The notes under the pieces: generated by a model
Database searches by the model: none
Seen by the model: the letters and a program-made list of their open reading frames with translations, nothing else
Told to the model about the DNA's origin: nothing
Source: JAHFTY01 sp964584785
GTDB taxonomy: Bacteria > Acidobacteriota > Terriglobia > 20CM-2-55-15
DNA: 64,000 nucleotides
Assembly (NCBI GenBank): GCA_964584785.1
Contig: CAZPBY010000043.1
Location: 4,811-68,810 of the forward strand
Direction of reading: 5' to 3'
In this document: one piece after another, positions 53,139 to 61,094 of the stretch
How positions within the stretch are numbered: the stretch's first letter is position 1
Layout: each line of letters opens with the position of its first letter
Made by a program: the position numbers and the translations under genes

Positions 53139-54704
53139 ATGGGAAAAAGCCAGGGGGTATGGCCGGTCCTCTTGTCAGTGACGCGCGCCGTATGGCGCCA
53201 ACGCTACGTGGTGGTCTACCTCGGGCTGGCAGTTTGGTTCGTCGCGCACGTCCGGGTGTTCTACCATCCGGACAGCGGACTCACCTCGATGATTTGGTTT
53301 GGTGAGATGTTTGAGCCGAGGCGTCTTGGCCGACTGCGCGAGGTACCGATACACACGGTCGACGGTGCAGGCTACGACGGCCAGTTTTACGCGCAGATCG
53401 CGGTTGCAGGAAATCCGTTTGACGGGGAATTGGGGGCAGCCCTGGATTCGCCGTCCTATCGCGCGCGTCGTGTATTGCTGCCGCTGATCGCGCACGCGGC
53501 AGGGTGGGGCAACGACGAACGCACCCTCACCGCCTATGCACTGGGCAACGTCGTCGCCTGGCTGCTGCTCGCGGTCCTGCTCGCCCGCTGGTGGTTTCCG
53601 CCACAAGATCTCCACAACCTGCTGCGCTGGGGCGGTACGCTATTTGGCGCCGGCCTTATCATCAGCGTGGCGCGCGCCTTGGTGGACGGTCCGGCCTTGC
53701 TGTTGGTCGCCGTGGGAGCGAGGGCGGTGGAGGTCAACCGTCGCGTCCTGGGCGCCGTCCTGTTGGGTGCGGCCGGGCTCGCGCGCGAGACGAGCGTTCT
53801 GACGGCGTCTGCGCTGTTCGCGTCAAGCGAGGACGGAAGGTGGTCACGGACGGGTGCTGTTGCCCTGGCCGGGATTTCGGTGCTGCCCGCGGCGCTGTGG
53901 ATGGTGGTGTTGCGGATGCACTTCGGCTACTTCGGTGGCACGCGCAACTTTGCCCTCCTGACGGGATTTGTCGACAAGCTGGGCGAGCTGCGCGCGAGCT
54001 GGCAGGCGGGTGGCTTCGCCGAGGTTCAGCACGAGGTCTGGGCGATCGTGTCGCTTGCTACCCAGGTCGCATTCGTGCTGCGGCGCAAGCGGCCGAACGA
54101 GATTTGGTGGCGGATCGGCGTCGCGTTCGCGATCCTTGCGTTAGCGCTCGGCTGGCCGGTCTGGCAGGGCAAACCGTCGGCGGCGTCGCGCGTTTTGCTG
54201 CCACTCACGCTCGCGTTCAACGTGCGGGTGCCGCGAAGCCGTGCTGGTCTGGCACTGCTGCTGGCGGGCAATCTCTCGGTCCTGTCGGCGGCGGAGGCGT
54301 TCCATCCGTTGCCGCGCGCCACGGAAAGCGCGTTCACCGGTGGTGTGACCGCCCTCTACGACACCGCGTGGTACGCACGCGAGACCGATGAGCACCGCTC
54401 GTGGCGCTGGGCGTCGGGGCCAGCGGAAATGCAGCTGCGCAACCCCGGCGCGCTGGATCGCACCGTCACGGTGGCATTCGAACTGATCTCCGTGAGCGAT
54501 CGGACTGTCGTCATCCAGGCGGGGAACATGGTGCAGACTGTCGCATTGCGCGCGCAGCATCGCGTCCCGATCCGGCTGGCGCCGCTGACGCTCCATCCGG
54601 GGACGACCACGATTCGCTTCGCGACCGGTGAGCCGCCCTGGCCGGAGCCGGGCCCGGCCCGCCGCATGCTGAGCTTCGCGCTCTACGACCTTTCTGTAAG
54701 ATAG
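53139..54704 (+). CDS. Polytopic membrane protein, possibly a GT-C-like glycosyltransferase
   Basis: About 521 residues (a GTG at 53094 would add 15). Some ten hydrophobic helices (for example VVYLGLAVWFVAHV, ALGNVVAWLLLAVLLA, GAVALAGISVLPAALWMVV) are followed by a C-terminal soluble beta-rich domain of about 110 residues (VTVAFELISVSDRTVVIQAG). The first periplasmic loop contains GAGYDGQFYAQIA, a motif I associate with GT-C-type membrane proteins of unknown specificity. The gene is visibly richer in G and C than its neighbours, which may indicate acquisition from elsewhere. It has no obvious partners. Confidence 0.65.
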   Translation: MGKSQGVWPVLLSVTRAVWRQRYVVVYLGLAVWFVAHVRVFYHPDSGLTSMIWFGEMFEPRRLGRLREVPIHTVDGAGYDGQFYAQIAVAGNPFDGELGAALDSPSYRARRVLLPLIAHAAGWGNDERTLTAYALGNVVAWLLLAVLLARWWFPPQDLHNLLRWGGTLFGAGLIISVARALVDGPALLLVAVGARAVEVNRRVLGAVLLGAAGLARETSVLTASALFASSEDGRWSRTGAVALAGISVLPAALWMVVLRMHFGYFGGTRNFALLTGFVDKLGELRASWQAGGFAEVQHEVWAIVSLATQVAFVLRRKRPNEIWWRIGVAFAILALALGWPVWQGKPSAASRVLLPLTLAFNVRVPRSRAGLALLLAGNLSVLSAAEAFHPLPRATESAFTGGVTALYDTAWYARETDEHRSWRWASGPAEMQLRNPGALDRTVTVAFELISVSDRTVVIQAGNMVQTVALRAQHRVPIRLAPLTLHPGTTTIRFATGEPPWPEPGPARRMLSFALYDLSVR

Positions 54705-54851
54705 CCGCGAGATGGCATTCAGCCTTACGCCGTCCTCCGAAGTACGCTTTCTCAGCGTGCAACCCGCGGCTGACCCGCAACGGATCACTGAGGCACCACC
54801 CCTTCCGCGTGAACTTTTGAGGCAAAGCCGCGTGCCTGATATCCTTTAACC

Positions 54852-55298
54852 ATGCAGACTGTGTATGAGGCGGCCGGCGGACTTCAAGGGCTGCTGCGGT
54901 TGGCGGAGGCATGGCACTCGCGCGTCATGGCCGACGAAATCGTCAGCCACGCATTCAGTCACGGATTCCATCCTCGACACACCGAGCGCCTAGCCGCGTA
55001 CTGGGCAGAGGCCCTCGGCGGGCCCTCCGCCTACTCCGGTGCCTGTGGTGACGAGACATCGGTTGTTCGAATACACAGCGGCAACGGCATTCACGAGGAG
55101 ATGGACCGCCGGGCGATCGCATGTTTCGATCGGGCTTTGGAAGATGTGGGGCTCACTGACGAGCCACTCCGGAGCGTATTGCACAACTACTTCGACTGGG
55201 CCACCACAACGACCATGTCACGCTACCACAAGTCTGCCGACGATGTTCCGGCGGGCCTCGTCATTCCCAGGTGGTCTTGGGACGGGCTGCAGCATTGA
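54852..55298 (+). CDS. Truncated hemoglobin-like globin (group II)
   Basis: 148 residues, the usual length for this family. VYEAAGGLQGLLRLAEAW at the start, AFSHGFHPRHTERLAAYW with AEALGGP, and VVRIHSGNGIHEEMDRRA with its candidate proximal His fit group II truncated globins. C-terminal LRSVLHNYFDWAT also matches. Such proteins bind oxygen or nitric oxide in the cytoplasm. The gene follows the GC-rich membrane protein by about 150 bases on the same strand; the upstream ribosome-binding site is weak. It is convergent with the TIGR03435 gene. Confidence 0.82.
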   Translation: MQTVYEAAGGLQGLLRLAEAWHSRVMADEIVSHAFSHGFHPRHTERLAAYWAEALGGPSAYSGACGDETSVVRIHSGNGIHEEMDRRAIACFDRALEDVGLTDEPLRSVLHNYFDWATTTTMSRYHKSADDVPAGLVIPRWSWDGLQH

Positions 55299-55344
55299 GC
55301 ACCATATCCCTGGGCGAGAAATTTGGATTGTGCTCGATTGGATT

Positions 55345-56145
55345 TCAGTTGCTCGGTCGCGCCGCGTGGTCAACAACCAGGATGTCGATCGGTCCTTTCT
55401 GGGACTGCAGCTTCAGACCCAGCTGTTCCTGCAGTGCTGTAAATAACGACGGGCCATCCGCCGTGGGCGCGCTGATCTCCGCCGTAGGCGGTGCAATCCA
55501 TTCACCCGGCGCTGGAGTCCACGTCAGTTTGAGATCGAATCGGCCGGTGAGTCCTGTCGTATCGATGACGATGCGGTCCACAAATCTCGGCAGCGGACCC
55601 AACAGCTGCGCTATCGACATTCCGACTCCAGTGATGCTGCCCGGCGCGATTCTCACACTGCAGTTTGCCGGAGTATTGACGCAGTCGATGGACGATGGGC
55701 GAATCACGGCCCCGAGTTTCCGGTCTGGTCTTGCGAACGTAAGCGCGTAGACGTCGCCTTCACGCGTTTCGTGGTGCACTTCGAGCGCGAAACGATCCGC
55801 CAGCAACTTCTGAAGCATGACGCGCCTCGGCGCATTGGGGCCGTCGGGCCCCACGGGAAACTCCGCCGCCGCGCGCGCTTCGATGTCGAAACGCGCGGAG
55901 TCGATCCAATCCGGTCCGCCCTCGATCAAGAATCCCGGGTTCACCTGCGGCCTCAAGTACGCTGCAGCGATCAACGATCGAAGCGCATAGTTCGTGACGC
56001 GGTACAGGCCGCCCGGCAGAAATCCACCCGCAACGCGGTTCTCACCGGACATGTTCTGTTTGATGGAGGAAACTTCAAAGGGTGGCACATCCGCCGTTTG
56101 AACGGCGATGCCGATGATGACGACACACAGGACTCTGTTCAGCAT
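55345..56145 (-). CDS. TIGR03435/DUF3738 family secreted protein
   Basis: 266 residues with a short signal (VLCVVIIGIAVQTADV). FEVSSIKQNMSG near the N-terminus, LIEGGPDWIDSARFDIEA, MLQKLLADRFALEVHHETRE, VIDTTGLTGRFDLKLTW and the final SLFTALQEQLGLKLQSQKGP with DILVVDHAARPS are diagnostic of the family, which is greatly expanded in Solibacter. It supports an Acidobacteriota origin. Function unknown; members often follow a BlaR1-like peptidase, which is absent here. Confidence 0.93.
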   Translation of the reverse strand: MLNRVLCVVIIGIAVQTADVPPFEVSSIKQNMSGENRVAGGFLPGGLYRVTNYALRSLIAAAYLRPQVNPGFLIEGGPDWIDSARFDIEARAAAEFPVGPDGPNAPRRVMLQKLLADRFALEVHHETREGDVYALTFARPDRKLGAVIRPSSIDCVNTPANCSVRIAPGSITGVGMSIAQLLGPLPRFVDRIVIDTTGLTGRFDLKLTWTPAPGEWIAPPTAEISAPTADGPSLFTALQEQLGLKLQSQKGPIDILVVDHAARPSN

Positions 56146-56248
56146 ATTGCCACCTTATGACACTCACCGCGTGCTGGTCGTCACAGAAATGTCATGCTCA
56201 CGCACGTTTATTGTCGGTCACGATCTATCCTGAGGCTTACGGCCTGTT

Positions 56249-56923
56249 TTAGGGCGCCGGGGTTGAAGTAACAGTTCGACTGCGGAGCCTCCACAGCCAG
56301 TAGAACATCGCGCCAAACAACAGCAGGATCGGCAGCGCGCGCATCGGCGCAGTCGTGAATGGTTCGGGAAGGATTTTCGCCACGCGCGCACGGATCGAGA
56401 AGAACGATCCGGCCGCGATGAACAGCGCGAAGCACATTCGCCACAAATGGCGCGCCAGCCGCTGCCTGCCGGGAGGCATGCCGAATCGCATGATGCGCAC
56501 ATCGCCCATCGCCGCGAGAATCATGACTGTCGCGAGGAAGAAGAACATGAAGAACGGGACGCCGTTGAGAAAACCTCGAGGGCTGTTGAACGCTTTAACG
56601 CCGCCCAGGATATCGCCGGCGGCAAGTCCAACCACTACCGGGAGCGCGGCAACATTGATGCGGCGGGTCCATGGCGATATGGGTCGGACCGTCGTCAGCG
56701 CCGTACCGACAAAATAGGCAACAATAAAGCCGGCGAACACATTCCCGTCCGTGGGACTCTTGAGAAACCCCAGGATTGAGGCCGTGGTGCCCATGACAAG
56801 CATCGCGAAGACGAACAGAAGACCGGCACGGCGATGGATGGTCCCGCCCTTCTTCACGATCAGAGCTATAGCGCCGAGAACAATGGCAAGCCCGCCTGCA
56901 GCGATGTGTATCGGTAAGAGCAT
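56249..56923 (-). CDS. DUF2306-like integral membrane protein
   Basis: 224 residues with about six to seven membrane helices. The first helix starts IHIAAGGLAIVLGAIAL and is followed by KGGTIHRRAGLLFVFAML, a pattern of conserved His residues seen in the DUF2306 group of small membrane proteins, possibly heme- or quinone-related. Other helices are NVFAGFIVAYFVGTAL and FFMFFFLATVMILAAMG. It starts ten bases after the ADOP gene, so it probably belongs to the PadR-ADOP transcript. Function unknown. Confidence 0.7.
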   Translation of the reverse strand: MLLPIHIAAGGLAIVLGAIALIVKKGGTIHRRAGLLFVFAMLVMGTTASILGFLKSPTDGNVFAGFIVAYFVGTALTTVRPISPWTRRINVAALPVVVGLAAGDILGGVKAFNSPRGFLNGVPFFMFFFLATVMILAAMGDVRIMRFGMPPGRQRLARHLWRMCFALFIAAGSFFSIRARVAKILPEPFTTAPMRALPILLLFGAMFYWLWRLRSRTVTSTPAP

Positions 56924-56933
56924 GAGTCCTCGG

Positions 56934-59552
56934 TTATTGTTCGCGGAGCAGCGTTGCCGGGTCGAGGTGCAGCGCGCGCCGGACCGGACCGGTGACCGAA
57001 ACTAATCCAGTCAACACTGTCGTGAACGCGACGGCCGCGAGCACAAACGGATCCTGCGCGGACGCCTGGAAGACGATGGCGGAGAGTAAGCGGCTTGCCG
57101 CCAGGCCCAACGTGATGCCGAGCATTGAGCCGGTTCCGAGCAAAACCAACATGCGGCCCAACGCTACCAATAGAATCTCCTGCGCCCTTGCGCCAAGAGC
57201 AAGCCGAATGCTCAACTCGCGCAACCGCTTGCTGACCGTGTAGGACGCCAAACCGAATGTGCCGGCGATCGAAAGGAGCAAACCAAACGCGCCGAAAAGA
57301 CTGAGCGCAACCGCGGCCACCTGAGATGGAAACAGGCTCAGCGCAAGCTGGCCGTTCGTCCAGGGGCCCGATTCCTGAATGGGAATGCTGTGGTCCAGAT
57401 CGCGAATGGTTCCTCGAATGGCCTGGACCATTTGGGCCGTGTCGCGATGGGTGCGGACAATGATCACCGTGTTCGTGACGCCTTTCTGCGAGATCGGGAA
57501 GAACAGCGCGGGTGTCGGGGCTTCACTAATAGTGACATGTTTTCCATCAGCCATCACACCAACGATCTGGATCGGCACACCGTCACGCGTCTTGAAGTAG
57601 CGTCCAACTGCCTGCTCCGAATGGAAAAGCCGGCGCGCAAACTCCTGGTTCACGATGGCAACCGCCGGAGTCTGTTTCGTGTCGGCGAAGCGGACATCAC
57701 GTCCGGCGAGCAGTCGCGTTTCCGAAGCCGCCAGATATCCCGGAGACACGCGGTAGTAATAACTACTAAATGCCTTCTGTGAGGGCCTGAAATCGGTGCT
57801 TTCCTGTGGAAAGATCGAAATCGTTGACCCGGACAAGTTGAGGGGCGTCGTGTCGGAATAACCTGCGGCTTCCACTCCGGGAATCTGCGAAACCGTTTCC
57901 AGCAACTGGGGCTGAAGCTGATTCGTTGCGGCGTCGACGGTGTAGCCGGCTTCGCTCAGATTGAATTGCGTCCGAAGGGCATGCTGCGGATTGAAACCCA
58001 GATCCGCCGTCACAGATTTTTGCAGGCCGCGCAGAGACACAAACGCGGCGGTCACGGTGACGCAGCATAGCGCGATCTGTGCCGCAAGAAGCACGTCACG
58101 AAACGCCCAGCGCCGTCCTGCCGAAAGGACTCCGCCGCTCTTGATGGCGTCATTCGGATCCGTTTTGAATATCTGCCTCAGTGGCATCCCGCCGAACGCG
58201 AAGCCGGCGACCATTGAGATCGCCAGAGTGAAGAGAATCAGCGACGGTTGCGGCGCGACCGGGAACCGGATCGGGAATTGTGCAGGCGGTTGCCAGTTCG
58301 CCAGGCCGGCGAGGGCGATCCACGCGAGCAAACAACCGAACGCGCCGCCACAGAGTGCGATCACCACGGCCTCGACCAGGACCTGACGAACGACGCGCCA
58401 CCGGCTCGAACCAATCGACATGCGGATCGCAAACTCGCGTGTGCGGTCCGCTGTGCGCGCCGCGAACAAGCCGCCAAGGTTGATGCATGCGGCCAGCAAC
58501 ACAATCCCAGCCAATCCCATCACGCCGGCCATAAAAGCACGCACCGGACCGCCGATGAAGTCGCCGAGGAATCCGGGACGAGTCAGCATCAACGCCAATC
58601 CATCTTCCTCCTTCGGATGCTCCCGCGCGATGCGTGCGGCGATCGTGTTCAACTCCGCCTGCGCCTGGGGCAGCGAGACTCCGTCCTTGATGCGTACGAT
58701 CGAAAAGCTTCCATGGAAGCTCCGCGACTCGAGCCAGTCGACGCCGTCCAGCGACGCTTCATTCGCCATCGGAACGAAAATGGAGACCGATCCAAATCTC
58801 TCCGTTCCGCGGAAACTCTCCGGCGTCACTCCGACGATGGTGTATGGATGCTTGTTAATGCGGATCGTCGTTCCGATAACATTCGGGTCCGCGCCAAAAT
58901 TGCTTTTCCACTCCGGCCATGAAAGCACGGCAACGTCGGAGGCTCCGGGATGATCGTCATCGGCGCGTTCGAGCAGGCGGCCAAGGTAAGGCTTGACGCC
59001 CATGACCTCGAAGTACTGCCCGCTCACTTCTCCTGACCAAACGGACCGGGTCACGCCTCTGGCTTGCACGCCAAAATCGCTTGGCCGGTAGCAAGCGACA
59101 GCAGAAAACACCGTATTGCCGTCGCGCACATCGCGCACTTCGGGATGGGACAAAAAAGGAACGCCGTCCTTGGGTTGAAGCGTCATCACCTGTTCGGGAT
59201 GGGGCAGATTCAAGGTCCGCAAAACCAGCGCATCCATGACACCGAAGACGATGACATTGCCGGCGATGCCCAGCGACAGAATAAGGATCGCCGTGAAAGC
59301 AAAGCCGGGATTCTTGCGCAGCGAGCGCAGCGCCAGGCGAAAATCCTGAAGTATCTGCTCCAGCCGGACAAAGGTCCACACGGCTCGCGTCTCTTCCCGG
59401 ATCCACGTCATATTGCCGAACTTCCGCAGGGCGGCGTAACGCGCATCGTCCGGCGACATGCCCCGGTCGATGTTGTCCTGCACTTCCAGTTCAATGTGCT
59501 CCCGGATGTCACGGTCCAGATCTTCCAGGATGCGCTTACGCCGCCGGATCAT
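56934..59552 (-). CDS. ADOP-type permease with PadR-associated N-terminus
   Basis: About 872 residues from the ATG at 59552, which overlaps the PadR stop as ATGA. The N-terminal about 60 residues (ILEDLDRDIREHIELE, GMSPDDARYAALRKFG) form the helical region typical of PadR-linked ADOPs. Then come the first helix (FAFTAILILSLGIAGNVIVF), a periplasmic MacB-like domain, FtsX domain (IVLLAACINLGGLFAART), a second periplasmic domain and the last FtsX domain (RLRELSIRLALGARAQEILL) ending LDPATLLREQ. It is intact, unlike the other two ADOPs on this strand. The PadR gene ahead likely regulates it. Confidence 0.93.
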   Translation of the reverse strand: MIRRRKRILEDLDRDIREHIELEVQDNIDRGMSPDDARYAALRKFGNMTWIREETRAVWTFVRLEQILQDFRLALRSLRKNPGFAFTAILILSLGIAGNVIVFGVMDALVLRTLNLPHPEQVMTLQPKDGVPFLSHPEVRDVRDGNTVFSAVACYRPSDFGVQARGVTRSVWSGEVSGQYFEVMGVKPYLGRLLERADDDHPGASDVAVLSWPEWKSNFGADPNVIGTTIRINKHPYTIVGVTPESFRGTERFGSVSIFVPMANEASLDGVDWLESRSFHGSFSIVRIKDGVSLPQAQAELNTIAARIAREHPKEEDGLALMLTRPGFLGDFIGGPVRAFMAGVMGLAGIVLLAACINLGGLFAARTADRTREFAIRMSIGSSRWRVVRQVLVEAVVIALCGGAFGCLLAWIALAGLANWQPPAQFPIRFPVAPQPSLILFTLAISMVAGFAFGGMPLRQIFKTDPNDAIKSGGVLSAGRRWAFRDVLLAAQIALCCVTVTAAFVSLRGLQKSVTADLGFNPQHALRTQFNLSEAGYTVDAATNQLQPQLLETVSQIPGVEAAGYSDTTPLNLSGSTISIFPQESTDFRPSQKAFSSYYYRVSPGYLAASETRLLAGRDVRFADTKQTPAVAIVNQEFARRLFHSEQAVGRYFKTRDGVPIQIVGVMADGKHVTISEAPTPALFFPISQKGVTNTVIIVRTHRDTAQMVQAIRGTIRDLDHSIPIQESGPWTNGQLALSLFPSQVAAVALSLFGAFGLLLSIAGTFGLASYTVSKRLRELSIRLALGARAQEILLVALGRMLVLLGTGSMLGITLGLAASRLLSAIVFQASAQDPFVLAAVAFTTVLTGLVSVTGPVRRALHLDPATLLREQ

Positions 59553-60063
59553 TTGCTCTCCTGTTCCGAGGGCCGCAGAATCCGCGCGATCGCGCGAGCC
59601 AACCTGTCCCACTTGCCGGTTTCAATCGTCAGTTGCCGACGGCCTTTCGCCGTCAGCCGGTAAAACTTGGCCCGGCGGTTGTTCTGCGAGGTTCNNNNNN
59701 NNNNNNNNNNNNNNNNNNNNNNNNNNNNNNNNNNNNNNNNNNNNNNNNNNNNNNNNNNNNNNNNNNNNNNNNNNNNNNNNNNNNNNNNNNNNNNCGGCCT
59801 TTCGCCGTCAGCCGGTAAAACTTGGCCCGGCGGTTGTTCTGCGAGGTTCCTTCTTCCGCCGAAATCCATCCGCGCTTGATGAGCCGGTGCAATGCCGGAT
59901 AAAGCGACCCCTGCTCGACCAGCAACACGTCGTCGGATTGAAACTGAATCGACTTGACGATGTCATGCCCGTGCACCGGGCCTCGCAGCAGCGTGCGTAG
60001 AATCAGCAAATCCAGCGTTCCCTGCAGCAGTTCGATGCGCTCTTTCTGCTCTTTAGTAGACAT
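59549..60063 (-). CDS. PadR-family transcriptional regulator (interrupted by assembly gap)
   Basis: The N-terminal part reads LLQGTLDLLILRTLLRGPVHG and SLYPALHRLIKRGWISAEEG, a PadR winged helix; the C-terminal part reads KFYRLTAKGRRQLTIETG and KWDRLARAIARILRP. They are separated by 100 Ns, but the 55 bases on each side are identical. If the gap and one copy are removed, a continuous frame of 119 residues results, normal for this family. It overlaps the ADOP gene, the standard PadR-ADOP pairing in Acidobacteriota, and probably represses that operon. Confidence 0.88.
59640..59849. other. Scaffold gap flanked by an exact 55-bp repeat
   Basis: 100 Ns (59695-59794) stand between two identical 55-base copies (59640-59694 and 59795-59849). 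This is what remains when two contigs ending in the same k-mer are joined by a scaffolder. The true sequence most likely has one copy and no gap. Confidence 0.9.
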
Positions 60064-60161
60064 ACTAGGTGAAGTTACGTCGCTTCCAGTAGATTGTCAA
60101 GGTGAGTGACTTTGAATTTCGGGATGAAGGTACAATTCGGTGACGCCCGCCGAACGTGAGG

Positions 60162-60581
60162 TCAAGGCCGAATGGCTAACGGAATCCGTGTGCCGTCGAT
60201 TCGGCGCCATACCGTCCGAAACTCGACGTCATACGTCCACAGTTTGAGTTTGGTATCACGAGCAGAGAGCACGGCCATGTATCCGTCCGCCCAGTCTGGT
60301 TCGTGGTCGCTATACTGCTCGAGCCAAGCGAAAACCTCGATCCATAAGGACCAAGTGTCATCAACGGCGACCGGCACGATGTTCAACTGGTCAAGTGTGT
60401 GCCTTAGCCGTGACCGTTGTGATGTTGCCGGCAGGTGGAAGCAGGCTTCGACAATCACCGGTTCGCACACGACGAATTGTGATTTCTGTAGAGTTGTCAA
60501 GTCCTTCAAGGCGGTTTTGTTGAGCGCATCGCGAGGATCACAGAGAGCGACGAGCGGACCCGTATCGATCAAGACCGTCAT
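60162..60581 (-). CDS. PIN-domain toxin, VapC-like
   Basis: 139 residues. MTVLIDTGPLVALCD at the start carries the first catalytic Asp, PVIVEACFHL the Glu, and DWADGYMAVLSA and LWTYDVEF the remaining acidic residues of a PIN ribonuclease. The start overlaps the antitoxin stop as ATGA. VapC-type toxins cleave tRNA or rRNA until neutralised. This pair appears intact, unlike the DUF433/DUF5615 remnant at 5 kb. Confidence 0.87.
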   Translation of the reverse strand: MTVLIDTGPLVALCDPRDALNKTALKDLTTLQKSQFVVCEPVIVEACFHLPATSQRSRLRHTLDQLNIVPVAVDDTWSLWIEVFAWLEQYSDHEPDWADGYMAVLSARDTKLKLWTYDVEFRTVWRRIDGTRIPLAIRP

Positions 60582-60862
60582 TTTTTTCGCCGCAATCTGC
60601 GGAGAATCGCGGACTTCGCCTGGGTTCGATCATGGACATCGTAACTTCGTTCTTGAAGGCGGGGTGGATCCGGGTACCGTTCATAAATGTCGCGTATGAT
60701 AGCAGCAGCGTCGTGCCGCTTCGTCGATTGAACGAGCTGTTCAAACTGGCGGTCGATTGCGTCCCGTACCAAATTGGACAGAGTTATTCCCTTCGCTCGT
60801 AGCTTCCGCGCCCTCTCAATCCGTTGCTCATCAAGCCTGACATTCACTAACCGGCTGGCCAT
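60578..60862 (-). CDS. Ribbon-helix-helix antitoxin of the PIN toxin
   Basis: 94 residues from the ATG at 60862. The N-terminal half (RLVNVRLDEQRIERARKLRA, GITLSNLVRDAIDRQF) is a ribbon-helix-helix DNA-binding domain; the C-terminal half is basic and probably wraps the toxin. It precedes the PIN gene with a four-base overlap. A longer frame exists upstream but lacks sense. The pair probably represses its own promoter. Confidence 0.82.
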   Translation of the reverse strand: MASRLVNVRLDEQRIERARKLRAKGITLSNLVRDAIDRQFEQLVQSTKRHDAAAIIRDIYERYPDPPRLQERSYDVHDRTQAKSAILRRLRRKK

Positions 60863-60908
60863 GATGTAAAGATACGCTATCTTTACATCGGCAGCAAGCC
60901 TCTGAAGT

Positions 60909-61090
60909 TTGGCTGTGATGCAGCGAAGAGCGCTATACCCCTCGGTACCTGAAGCGCAAAAGCAACTCAAGCCGATCCGGGCGGACCTGGTGGCCATGAA
61001 CAAGCAGTTCGGGCTCCGCGGAGCCATCCAGAACCACGCCGGCAACGGAGTGAGCTCGGCCGTGTGGGATCTGTTCTACCTACATCGGCG
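60909..61090 (+). pseudogene. Fragment of a sugar isomerase/epimerase (TIM barrel)
   Basis: In one plus-strand frame the text QLKPIRADLVAMNKQFGLRG and AIQNHAGNGVSSAVWDLFYL matches the middle of xylose-isomerase-like TIM-barrel proteins (GAIQNH-x-G). It ends where the tannase gene begins on the other strand, and no start or remainder is present, so it is a remnant left by a deletion or rearrangement. Confidence 0.5.
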
Positions 61091-61094
61091 CCGC

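Noticed and set aside
53504..54391. A 295-codon open frame inside the GC-rich membrane protein gene
   Set aside because: It lies in another frame of a gene with clear membrane helices and is Arg/Gly-rich low-sense translation, typical of a shadow frame.
59640..59849. Genuine 55-bp direct repeat
   Set aside because: The copies abut an N gap exactly and lie inside one PadR gene that becomes normal when collapsed; a k-mer overlap artefact explains it.
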